Of a DNA stretch of 64,000 nucleotides, positions 33,278-40,778 are shown piece after piece. The notes under the pieces were generated by a model that saw only the letters and a list, made by a program, of their open reading frames with translations, had not been told where the DNA came from and made no database searches. Source of the DNA: Bin87 sp965204905 (lineage in GTDB: Bacteria; Chloroflexota; Dehalococcoidia; Lucifugimonadales; UBA3495); contig OZ242042.1 in assembly GCA_965204905.1 (NCBI GenBank), forward strand, positions 1,674,001-1,738,000. Reading direction: 5' to 3'. Each line of letters begins with the position of its first letter. Position 1 is the stretch's first letter. The position numbers and the translations under genes are program-made.

Positions 33278-34423
33278 ATTTTGGCGGTGGCCTAGGTTGT
33301 AGAGACGAAGGGCGCGTTCGGCGGCGCGTTCCAGCAGCTCAGCGCCGTTTTGCAGGCTGAATTCCAGCGAGGCGGGTTCCTCAGCGATGGGGATGATGGC
33401 GTCGATGCCGTGCTGGTACAGCAGGTCGTATCCTTCGCCCAGACTTCCCGCAAGGAGCAGCGTGGGGACTCCAAACGCCCGGCTGCGGCGGGCAATGCCT
33501 ACCGGGGCCTTGTCGAAGGCGGTGGAACGGTCGGCGCGGCCTTCTCCGGTGATCACCAGGTCGGCACCCTGCGCGTGGCGGTCGAAGTCCAGCGCGTCGC
33601 ACACCATGTCGATGCCGGAGCGGAGTTCGCAGTTGGCGAAGGCAATGAGGCCGGCGCCCAGCCCGCCGGCTGCGCCGGAGCCGGGCGTGTGCAGCACGTC
33701 CAAGCCAAGTTCGGATCGAATGAGGCGGGCAAGATTGGCGAGGCAGCCGTCGAGTTCCTGCACTATTTCGGGAGTCGCCCCTTTCTGAGGGCCGAAGATG
33801 GCCGATGCGCCGGTATCGCCGCATAGGGGATTGGTGACGTCGGTCGCGCCGATGATGGTGGCGTTGGACAAGCCCTGATGGATGTTGGACAGGTCTATGG
33901 CGTGAAGGTCGGTCAACGCCGCGCCGCCGGGCGGGAGCGCGTTGCCGGCAGCGTCCAGGAACCGAACACCCAATGCGGACGCCATGCCGGCGCCGCCGTC
34001 GTTGGTGGCGCTGCCGCCGAGTCCCACAATGACCCGAGTGTAGCCGGCGTCAAGGGCAGCGGCTATGAGTTGACCCGTGCCGTAGGTGGTCGCGGTTCGG
34101 GGATCGCGCCGGTGGTCAGGGATTAGCGCAAGGCCGGAGGCTAGGGCCATTTCGATCACAGCAGTTTGGCCGTCGCCCATGACTCCCCACTGCGCGGATA
34201 TGGAGTCTCCCAACGGCCCAACCACAGCTTCGGTGAAGTACCGTCCGCCGGTGGTGTCGATGAGCGCGGCTAGGGTTCCGTCGCCGCCGTCGGCCACCGG
34301 GATCAGGACGGTTTCCGCATCCGGAACGGCCCGTAAGACTCCCTTCTGAATAGCGACTGCCGCGGCACGAGCGGAGACGCTTTGCTTGAAAGCCTGGGGA
34401 GCGATGACGATGCGTAGGGGCAT
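33251..34423 (-). CDS. glycerate kinase (GK family 2)
   Basis: This 390-aa glycerate kinase of the GarK/GlxK type has the N-terminal MPLRIVIAPQAFKQS, VADGGDGTLAAL, GLGGSATNDGGAGM and ADLVITGEGRADRST. It phosphorylates D-glycerate to a phosphoglycerate, linking glycerate or glyoxylate routes to glycolysis. The ATG at 34423 is chosen from the conserved N-terminus. An ORF from 34660 would add 79 unrelated residues. A TATAAT lies 6 nt upstream of this ATG, so the transcript may be leaderless. The last seven residues are encoded by a family B repeat. Confidence 0.93.
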   Translation of the reverse strand: MPLRIVIAPQAFKQSVSARAAAVAIQKGVLRAVPDAETVLIPVADGGDGTLAALIDTTGGRYFTEAVVGPLGDSISAQWGVMGDGQTAVIEMALASGLALIPDHRRDPRTATTYGTGQLIAAALDAGYTRVIVGLGGSATNDGGAGMASALGVRFLDAAGNALPPGGAALTDLHAIDLSNIHQGLSNATIIGATDVTNPLCGDTGASAIFGPQKGATPEIVQELDGCLANLARLIRSELGLDVLHTPGSGAAGGLGAGLIAFANCELRSGIDMVCDALDFDRHAQGADLVITGEGRADRSTAFDKAPVGIARRSRAFGVPTLLLAGSLGEGYDLLYQHGIDAIIPIAEEPASLEFSLQNGAELLERAAERALRLYNLGHRQNSPLPLGEG

Positions 34424-34429
34424 GGGTAG

Positions 34430-34435
34430 ATTATA
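34430..34435 (-). promoter_or_regulatory. -10 element of the glycerate kinase gene
   Basis: On the minus strand TATAAT (34435-34430) is followed by CTACCC and then the ATG. Transcription would begin at or next to the A of the start codon. No good -35 box is seen. Confidence 0.45.
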
Positions 34436-34567
34436 GCGCAAGTGGTCACGGACGGAATCTTGAGCAGCGGTGACACAGGGCCCCTTGCGAGAGATGACGG
34501 ATACCTGCGACAATTCGGCCATGACAGGCGAAAAATAATGAGCATTGGTTGATGTGGAGGATGCGAA

Positions 34568-34882
34568 ATGGTTGCGAATAAAAACACGTCCCCTGATAGT
34601 CAAAGGAGCTACCCAAAGGTGGAGCGCCATGTTGCTACGCCGGAAGAGCTCGCGGAGCACCGGGACTTTGTGGCCCGCTCGCGCCGGCTGAAATCGGAAA
34701 TGCGGCGCGAACTGCTGGAAAAATACCCGGACAAATTCGTCGGTTTGACCAGGGCCGGCAGTCTATTAGTAGGTGACTCGATGGAGGAGCTCGTTACGGA
34801 AGCGGAAAAGCTGGGTGAGCGGGGAAACATGGCATGGGACTTCCTCAATACCAAGCCGCGGATTCGCGTGGTGGTTAGATGA
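34568..34882 (+). CDS. DUF5678-like protein
   Basis: This 104-aa protein has a charged N-terminal helix (ATPEELAEHRDFVARSRRLKS) and a compact domain with ELLEKYPDKFVGLTRAGSLLVGDSMEELVTEAEKLG. I recognise this as the DUF5678 pattern, a short alpha/beta domain of unknown role. Its stop overlaps the ATG of the aspartyl-protease gene (ATGA). DUF5678-retropepsin pairs occur in other bacteria; what they do is not known. The ATG at 34568 follows GTGGAGGATGCG. Confidence 0.75.
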   Translation: MVANKNTSPDSQRSYPKVERHVATPEELAEHRDFVARSRRLKSEMRRELLEKYPDKFVGLTRAGSLLVGDSMEELVTEAEKLGERGNMAWDFLNTKPRIRVVVR

Positions 34883-35283
34883 TCCGCGGGTATTTCAAGG
34901 AAGACGAAACTCCTCATGTTAATGCTCGGTTGATTTTTCCCCGCTTGGGAGTCGGCCAAGAAGTGGACCTGCTGGTCGACACTGGATCATCTGCAACAAT
35001 CTTGCACCCGGGCGACGGACGCGACATGGGGTTTCCGTTTGATGAGTTGCGCGACGAAGTGATCGTTACCAGCGTCAGCGGAACGCAAACGTACTATGCG
35101 GAGCCGGCGGTGGTTTCGTTTTACGATGGTGAAGGGCGGCAGGATTTTCGGATTGAACTCTATGTGGCGAGACCGCATCCGACGGTTGACGGACTGGAGT
35201 CGTTGCTGGGTCGCGACATTTTGAACCAGTTGGGAATGAGTTACGATTTTCGGCGCAGTCTGCTAAGTTTTAGCTTGGAGTAA
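34879..35283 (+). CDS. retropepsin-like aspartyl protease
   Basis: This 134-aa single-domain pepsin-like protein has the catalytic motif DLLVDTGSSATILHPGD, with Asp34-Thr-Gly. It also has a central Tyr-containing flap region (SVSGTQTYYAEP) and the second hydrophobic motif LESLLGRDIL. As in retroviral proteases, it would act as a homodimer. The substrate is unknown. It starts at the ATGA overlap with the DUF5678 gene, so the two products are made together. Confidence 0.85.
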   Translation: MIRGYFKEDETPHVNARLIFPRLGVGQEVDLLVDTGSSATILHPGDGRDMGFPFDELRDEVIVTSVSGTQTYYAEPAVVSFYDGEGRQDFRIELYVARPHPTVDGLESLLGRDILNQLGMSYDFRRSLLSFSLE

Positions 35284-35399
35284 CCGTAAGCGCGCTATTG
35301 TGCCCGGCTCGGTGGATAGTCGCGGCCAATAGGTTATGTTAGTATCGGCGAGCGTGAGGCGTGTCGCCGCGCGTATTGCAACTTTTGGAGCGTAATGCC

Positions 35400-36731
35400 A
35401 TGCCCAGCAAAGCGGAATTGAAGGATCGGGCCTTTGCCGAAATCGACCGGCGGGCGGACGAGTTGGTTCGTATCTCCCAGCAGATTCTGGCCAACCCGGA
35501 GCCGGGTTTCCGCGAGTTCAAGACCGCCGCGCTGGTGGGAGAAAAGTTCGGAGAGATGGCCGTTCCCTTCCGCAGCGGCCTGGGCGTCACCGGCTTGCGG
35601 GGGGAGATTATCGGCGGGAGCGAAGGGCCGACTATGGCCATCCTGGGGGAATTGGACAGCCTGATCGTCAATGAGCACCCCCATGCGAACGCCGAAACCG
35701 GCGCGGCCCACGCCTGCGGCCATCATTGCCAGATTGCCATGATGCTCGGTTCCACGATGGCGCTGATGCAGGAGGACGTGCTGCCTCACCTCAGCGGCCG
35801 CATTGTCCCCATCGCCGTGCCCGCCGAAGAATACATCGAGATTGAGTACCGCGACAGCCTGCGCCGGGAAGGTAAGATTGAGTTCCTGGGCGGCAAGCCC
35901 GAGTTCATTCGGCTAGGCGAGTTGGACGACGTGCATCTGTCGATGATGATGCACACCACCAGCACGCCCATAGAGAAGCAGTTATGCACCACCGGCACCA
36001 ACAACGGCACTCTAGCCAAGAAGATCCAGTTCGTGGGGAAGGGCGCTCATGCCGGCGGGTCGCCGCACCTGGGCATAAACGCGCTGAACGCGGCTACGCT
36101 GGCGATGTCGGCCATCCACTTCAACAGGGAGACTTTCCTGGACACCGACACCGTGCGCGTGCATCCAATCATCACCAAGGGCGGAGAAGCGGTATCAGCG
36201 GTGCCGGCGGACGTGCGGATGGAGACGTTCGTGCGCGGCAAAACGTTGGACGCCATCATGGACGCCAACCGGAAGGTGGACCGAGCGCTGCGGGCCGGCG
36301 CGATGGCGGTGGGCGCCACGGTGAATATCCAGACGATCCCCGGATACCTGCCCATGCTGCAGAACAGCCGGATGCAGGAGATTTTCCGAGCCAACGCGGA
36401 GACTCTCGTGGGGTCGGACAACGTGGGCTGGAATCCGCACCGCACGGGAAGCACGGATATGGGCGACATTAGCGCCATCATGCCGGTGCTGCATCCATAC
36501 GTAGGCGGGGCGACGGGCATCGGACACGGCGCGGACTACGTGATCCAGGACTACCAGCTGGCAGTGATCACCGGAGCGAAGGCCATGACTGCGACCGTGA
36601 TCGACCTGATGGCCGACGGCGCGGAGGAGGCGAACCGGGTGGTAGCAAATCATCGCTCGGAGATGACCTCGCGGGAGTATGTGAACTTCATGCGGACGCT
36701 GGCGTCGGAAGAAACGTACACGGAAGGCTAG
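35400..36731 (+). CDS. M20 family amidohydrolase (paralogue 1)
   Basis: This 443-aa metallo-amidohydrolase has LGELDSLIVNEHPHAN, the metal ligand segment AHACGHHCQIAMMLG, VPAEEYIEIEYR, GAHAGGSPHLGINALNAAT in the dimerisation domain, and GSTDMGDIS. It resembles M20D enzymes (aminoacylase, indole-acetyl-amino-acid hydrolase types) but with CGHH where CGHD is usual. The ATG at 35400 follows a GGAG. It is the first of two tandem paralogues, 52 bp apart. The substrate is unknown; hydrolysis of an acylated amino compound is inferred. Confidence 0.85.
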   Translation: MPSKAELKDRAFAEIDRRADELVRISQQILANPEPGFREFKTAALVGEKFGEMAVPFRSGLGVTGLRGEIIGGSEGPTMAILGELDSLIVNEHPHANAETGAAHACGHHCQIAMMLGSTMALMQEDVLPHLSGRIVPIAVPAEEYIEIEYRDSLRREGKIEFLGGKPEFIRLGELDDVHLSMMMHTTSTPIEKQLCTTGTNNGTLAKKIQFVGKGAHAGGSPHLGINALNAATLAMSAIHFNRETFLDTDTVRVHPIITKGGEAVSAVPADVRMETFVRGKTLDAIMDANRKVDRALRAGAMAVGATVNIQTIPGYLPMLQNSRMQEIFRANAETLVGSDNVGWNPHRTGSTDMGDISAIMPVLHPYVGGATGIGHGADYVIQDYQLAVITGAKAMTATVIDLMADGAEEANRVVANHRSEMTSREYVNFMRTLASEETYTEG

Positions 36732-36742
36732 TTACGGTTGGT

Positions 36743-36770
36743 ATCCTTCGACAGGCTCAGGACGAGCGGA
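36743..36770. repeat. family E repeat between the tandem M20 genes
   Basis: ATCCTTCGACAGGCTCAGGACGAGCGGA lies in the 52-bp gap between the two amidohydrolase genes. Confidence 0.8.
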
Positions 36771-36783
36771 TGGATGGAAGCTG

Positions 36784-38127
36784 ATGGCAACGCGCGAAGA
36801 ACTGAAGCGGGCGGCTTGCGCCGCAATTGACCGGCACAGCGATGAACTCATCGCGGTTTCCCGGGACATCCTGGAGCACCCTGAGCCGGGATACAGCGAA
36901 TACCGGACGGCGCGGGTGGTGGCGGAGCAGTTCGCGCGCCTGGGGATAAAGTTCAGGGCGGGGTTAGCGTTGACCGGGCTGAAAGGAACGGTTAAAGGCG
37001 GTGGGGGGAACGGGCCGCGAGTGGCAATCATTGGAGAGTTGGACAGCCTGATTGTGGATGGGCATCCGCACGCCGCCGATGACACCAACGCGGCGCACGC
37101 CTGCGGTCATCATTGCCAGATCGGCATGATGCTGGGAGCGGTGACCGGATTGATGCAACCCGAGGTGCTGGGCGAGTTGAGCGGGGAAATCGTGCCTTTT
37201 GCGGTGCCGGCGGAGGAATTCATCGAAGTGGCGCGTCGCCTGGACCTTCGCGAGTCGGGCAAAATCGAGTTCATGGGCGGCAAGCAGGAGTTGATCAAGC
37301 TGGGCGAATTCGACGACGTGGACATTGCGATGATGTGTCATACCGCCAGCGACATGGGAGCGCACTCTTTTGCCATGGGCGGCACCAGCAACGGACACGT
37401 GGTCAAGTACGTGCGCTTCACTGGACGGGGAGCGCACGCCGGCAGCGCGCCGCACCTGGGAGTTAACGCGCTGAACGCGGCCTCCTTTGCGCTCCAGGCT
37501 ATCAATGCCAACCGGGAGCTTTACCGGGACCAGGACACGGTTCGCATCCACGGGATCATGACGAAGGGCGGCGAAGCGGTGAACGCGGTTCCGGCGGACG
37601 TAAGGCTGGAGTGGCGAGTACGCTCCGGGACGCCGGAAGCGGTGGTGCGCAATTCGGACATCGTGGACAGGTGCTTCCGGGCCGGCGCGCTGGCAGTGGG
37701 AGCGTCGGTGTCCATCACCAATATCCCGGGCTACCTGCCCATGCGCCATGACCAGCGTTTGATGGAGCTTTTCCGCAAGAACGCCGTGGGCCTGCTGGAT
37801 GAGAACAAGGTGCTGATTATGCCGCCGTCGCGCAACCGGGGCGGTTCTACCGATATGGGTGACTTGAGCCACATTTTGCCGGCCATCCACCCCTACACGG
37901 CGGGAGCGGAAGGCGCGGGACACAGTTCGGAGTATTTGATCAAAGATTACGCACAGGCTGTAGTCAACCCGGCGAAAATCATGGCGATGGCGGTCATTGA
38001 CCTGCTTGCGGACAACGCGGCGGAAGCCCGGCAGGTGGTGTCGTCGTTCCGCCCGGCGATGTCAAAATCCGCATACCTGAACTTCCAGAGGCAGCGGGCC
38101 GAGGTTCTGGAGTACGACGGGGCATAG
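36784..38127 (+). CDS. M20 family amidohydrolase (paralogue 2)
   Basis: This 447-aa paralogue of the preceding gene has the same landmarks in the same order: IGELDSLIVDGHPHA, AHACGHHCQIGMMLG, VPAEEFIEVARR, GAHAGSAPHLGVNALNAAS and GSTDMGDLSH. The proteins differ in their middle region, where this one has DMGAHSFAMGGTSNGH. Two tandem copies suggest either two related substrates or a hetero-oligomer. It ends 9 bp before a family B hairpin and is convergent with the membrane kinase-like gene. Confidence 0.85.
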   Translation: MATREELKRAACAAIDRHSDELIAVSRDILEHPEPGYSEYRTARVVAEQFARLGIKFRAGLALTGLKGTVKGGGGNGPRVAIIGELDSLIVDGHPHAADDTNAAHACGHHCQIGMMLGAVTGLMQPEVLGELSGEIVPFAVPAEEFIEVARRLDLRESGKIEFMGGKQELIKLGEFDDVDIAMMCHTASDMGAHSFAMGGTSNGHVVKYVRFTGRGAHAGSAPHLGVNALNAASFALQAINANRELYRDQDTVRIHGIMTKGGEAVNAVPADVRLEWRVRSGTPEAVVRNSDIVDRCFRAGALAVGASVSITNIPGYLPMRHDQRLMELFRKNAVGLLDENKVLIMPPSRNRGGSTDMGDLSHILPAIHPYTAGAEGAGHSSEYLIKDYAQAVVNPAKIMAMAVIDLLADNAAEARQVVSSFRPAMSKSAYLNFQRQRAEVLEYDGA

Positions 38128-38135
38128 GGTGATCC

Positions 38136-38170
38136 TTACCCCAGCCCTATCCCTGCGGGAGAGGGAACGA
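38136..38170. repeat. family B repeat between convergent genes
   Basis: CCAGCCCTATCCC-TGC-GGGAGAGGGA is a degenerate hairpin copy lying between the stops at 38127 and 38172. Confidence 0.7.
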
Positions 38171-38171
38171 C

Positions 38172-38795
38172 CTATAAGCCGGCGGCCAAAGCTACTGTCA
38201 TTACAGCGCCGCCGATGAGCGGTACGGTGAGGTTGTCGTCGATGGGCGTCGGGGAGAATTCCACCGCCGCCGCTATCACTGCCGCGACCACTATTGCCCA
38301 CGACCATTGCCCGTAACCGGCGGCGCAGACGACTGCCCAAACCCCCAAGGCCGCCGCGATGAATGCCACAATTCCGCTGGGTGACTTGCCCCAGAAGCGA
38401 GGGCCGGGAGAGTACGATCCAACCAACGCCGCTGCCGGATCTCCGATGGCGACGAACAGCAGGACGGGCAGCGCGATCTCTGGGCCGTAGAAGAAGAACG
38501 TGAAAAAGGCCGCGATCAGGAACCACGTGGCTCCCGTGATTTCAGCAGATTCCGATTGCTTCAGGATGGGGCCGAAGACGGCCAGGTAAAGACCGTTCAG
38601 CCGGGACGAGCGCAGGCGGCTTACTTCTATCGCCAACGCCAGTAGCGCGCCGCCGCCAATAAGCAACATGTAGGGGTGTTCGGGAATCGCCAGCGACAGC
38701 AAGGTAGTGCAGGACGCGGCTACCAGGTGGAATATCCGACGACCCAACGGAGGCGGTGGGCCAGGAGGGCGGATATGGTTCGACAAGCTCACCAT
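38172..38795 (-). CDS. dolichol/polyprenol kinase-like membrane protein
   Basis: This 207-aa integral membrane protein has about six hydrophobic helices. It carries the motif FVAIGDPAAALVGS followed by FWGKSPSGIVAF and a late VEFSPTPIDDNLTVPL. This is the pattern of CTP-dependent polyprenol/phytol kinases and related cytidylyltransferases, in which the Asp-rich loops bind CTP and metal. It would phosphorylate a lipid alcohol. The only good start is the ATG at 38795, inside a family E repeat, which encodes the N-terminal M-V-S-L-S-N-H. A TTG at 38747 is the alternative, without a ribosome-binding site. Confidence 0.75.
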   Translation of the reverse strand: MVSLSNHIRPPGPPPPLGRRIFHLVAASCTTLLSLAIPEHPYMLLIGGGALLALAIEVSRLRSSRLNGLYLAVFGPILKQSESAEITGATWFLIAAFFTFFFYGPEIALPVLLFVAIGDPAAALVGSYSPGPRFWGKSPSGIVAFIAAALGVWAVVCAAGYGQWSWAIVVAAVIAAAVEFSPTPIDDNLTVPLIGGAVMTVALAAGL

Positions 38796-38803
38796 GAGCG
38801 GTT
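38776..38803. repeat. family E repeat at the kinase start
   Basis: GGTTCGACAAGCTCACCATGAGCGGT is a diverged copy oriented so that its reverse strand supplies an ATG reading M-V-S-L-S-N-H. A partial copy with the same ATG lies upstream of tatB at about 22753-22774. Confidence 0.75.
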
Positions 38804-38846
38804 TTTGCCGATTGGATACCGTCCTCGCAAACGCAGGCGCAGTAGG

Positions 38847-39512
38847 CTAGAAATCTATGGTGATGGTGTCGCCGGACGCCCAGCGGAAGGAGCGCATCTG
38901 CGTGCCCTCGGGGACTTCAAACACCATCCATCCGTCCAGCCCGGTGCCTTTTGGCAACTCCTGCGCGCGTTCAACGTACTCGGTCTCTCCGTTGGGCTGG
39001 ACTTCGGCATACAACGGGTTCCAAAGGAATTTGACGCATGTGGTGTGGTCGTCCGGGTTCACCGGAACGTTACAGCGATCCGAGGCGCTCTCGGGAAACT
39101 CGGCCTCTTGCGCCCGTTCACTGACGTCCACGGGGAAATATCGGCCCTGGAGGAAATCACGCAACTGAGCGGCCTCGTGATTCACATTCACGATTGCGCT
39201 GGTGGCGGTGTGGTTTTCGACTCTGACACGCAGCAGGATCAGTTCGTTTTCGGGGGACTCAGGAACCAGCCGGTAGAAATCTTCGTCACTTGCGCCTTGC
39301 CTAGGAGCGCGGGTGGAGGTGGTCCAGCGCAGCTCTTCGGTACGTTCCATATCGGCGATGCTGATGTGCAGGATGCGGCCCTTGTAGTAGCGGCCGATGT
39401 TGGGGGACTGGGACGAACAAGCAACAGACAACAGCACGGCCAATACCAACGCTAGCAGCGTCGCCATGACCGACCACTGTCGCGCGCGTGATCCAAAGCG
39501 CCGGCTAGTCAT
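38847..39512 (-). CDS. lipoprotein of unknown function
   Basis: This 221-aa protein has a lipoprotein signal peptide: basic N-terminus, hydrophobic core of about residues 15-30 and the lipobox L-S-V-A-C with Cys32. The mature part is beta-rich and includes NELILLRVRVENHTATSAIV, a strand pattern seen in DUF4352-like immunoglobulin-type extracellular domains, and ends in GDTITIDF. The function is unknown. The start at 39512 overlaps the end of the cysteine desulfurase gene by 8 bp, suggesting translational coupling. Confidence 0.75.
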   Translation of the reverse strand: MTSRRFGSRARQWSVMATLLALVLAVLLSVACSSQSPNIGRYYKGRILHISIADMERTEELRWTTSTRAPRQGASDEDFYRLVPESPENELILLRVRVENHTATSAIVNVNHEAAQLRDFLQGRYFPVDVSERAQEAEFPESASDRCNVPVNPDDHTTCVKFLWNPLYAEVQPNGETEYVERAQELPKGTGLDGWMVFEVPEGTQMRSFRWASGDTITIDF

Positions 39513-40701
39513 CGGCGGCTCCCGATAGAGTGGGCAGTTGTCGCAGTTCACCAACCAGACCTGTCAGCACGGATAGCAATCGATCAACCTCAGCCTCAGT
39601 GTTGTGTTTTCCCAGGGTGATACGCAGCGACCCGCGGGCCAGATCTGCCGTCTGTCCCAAAGCGAGCAGTACGTGAGACGGTTCCAGGGACCCGCTGCTG
39701 CACGCGCTGCCGCTGCTGGCGGCGATGGCCTGCAAATCCAAACCGAGCAGGATTGGCTCGCCCTCCACACCCTCAAAGGAGAAGTTGACGTTGTTGGGAA
39801 GCCTTTCGGTAGGATGGCCGTTGAGGACGCAGTTCGGAACCTGGCTCGAAATCTCGTTGATGATGCGGTCTCGCAAAGTGCGGCAATGGGCGCTGATTTC
39901 ATCTCGCTGGGCGTCGGCCAGTTCGAGGGCAGCGGCCAGGCCCATGATGCCGGCGACGTTTTCGGTTCCAGAACGGCGTTCTCGTTCCTGGCCGCCTCCG
40001 GTAATCAGCGGCAGGAAGGGGACGCCGCGACGGATGAACAAAACGCCGACGCCCTTGGGCCCGTAAAACTTGTGCGCGGACAGGCTCATCATGTCCACAC
40101 CCAAGCGTCGCACGTCCAGGTCGAGGAACCCGGCAGCTTGTACAGCGTCGGTGTGCATGACGATAGTGCGGTTCAGGTCCGCGGCGCGCTGCTTGACGGC
40201 AGCGGAGATGTCGGGGATGGGATTGATGGCGCCAATCTCGTTGTTGGCGTACATTATGGAAACCACGGTGGTACGCTCGGTGATGGCGTTGTGGACGCGC
40301 TGAGGGTCCACCATTCCGTAGTTGTCCACTGGCAGGCGGGTAATCTCCCAGCCCCGGTCTTCCAACACTTCGCAGGCATGGAGCACCGCGTGATGCTCGG
40401 AGGCCGCGGTGATAACGTGCCGGCCAGTTTCTTCGAGGGCGTAGGCCGCGCCCTGGATCGCCGAGTTGTCGGACTCGGTGCCGCCGCTGGTGAAGACCAC
40501 CTCGCGGTTGCGGCAGTTCAGGATCTTCGCCACCCGCTCCCGGGCGGAGTCCAGAGCGTACCGGGCCTCCTGTCCCACCGTGTGTACGCTGGAGGCGTTG
40601 CCGTAGAGCTGCGTGAAATAGGGCAGCATGGCCTCAAGCACACGCTCATCCATAGGCGTGGTGCCGGCGTGGTCGAAGTAGATGTGATTCTGGGTGGTCA
40701 T
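39505..40701 (-). CDS. cysteine desulfurase (NifS/IscS family)
   Basis: This 398-aa PLP enzyme has IYFDHAGTTPMDERVL at the N-terminus, FTSGGTESDNSAIQG, the pyridoxal Lys in SLSAHKFYGPKGVG, and the persulfide-forming Cys in SSGSACSSGS near the C-terminus. It transfers sulfur from cysteine for iron-sulfur clusters or thio-modification of tRNA. No scaffold protein (IscU/SufU) or MnmA is next to it, so its pathway is open. The ATG at 40701 is chosen from the family N-terminus; a TAAAAT box lies about 20 bp upstream on the minus strand. Confidence 0.94.
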   Translation of the reverse strand: MTTQNHIYFDHAGTTPMDERVLEAMLPYFTQLYGNASSVHTVGQEARYALDSARERVAKILNCRNREVVFTSGGTESDNSAIQGAAYALEETGRHVITAASEHHAVLHACEVLEDRGWEITRLPVDNYGMVDPQRVHNAITERTTVVSIMYANNEIGAINPIPDISAAVKQRAADLNRTIVMHTDAVQAAGFLDLDVRRLGVDMMSLSAHKFYGPKGVGVLFIRRGVPFLPLITGGGQERERRSGTENVAGIMGLAAALELADAQRDEISAHCRTLRDRIINEISSQVPNCVLNGHPTERLPNNVNFSFEGVEGEPILLGLDLQAIAASSGSACSSGSLEPSHVLLALGQTADLARGSLRITLGKHNTEAEVDRLLSVLTGLVGELRQLPTLSGAADD

Positions 40702-40778
40702 GGTTCTCGAAACGGGCGATATTTTAGCATACGGCCTTGAGGAATCCGGCGGATTGCATAATCCCAGAGTTCGGGTGA

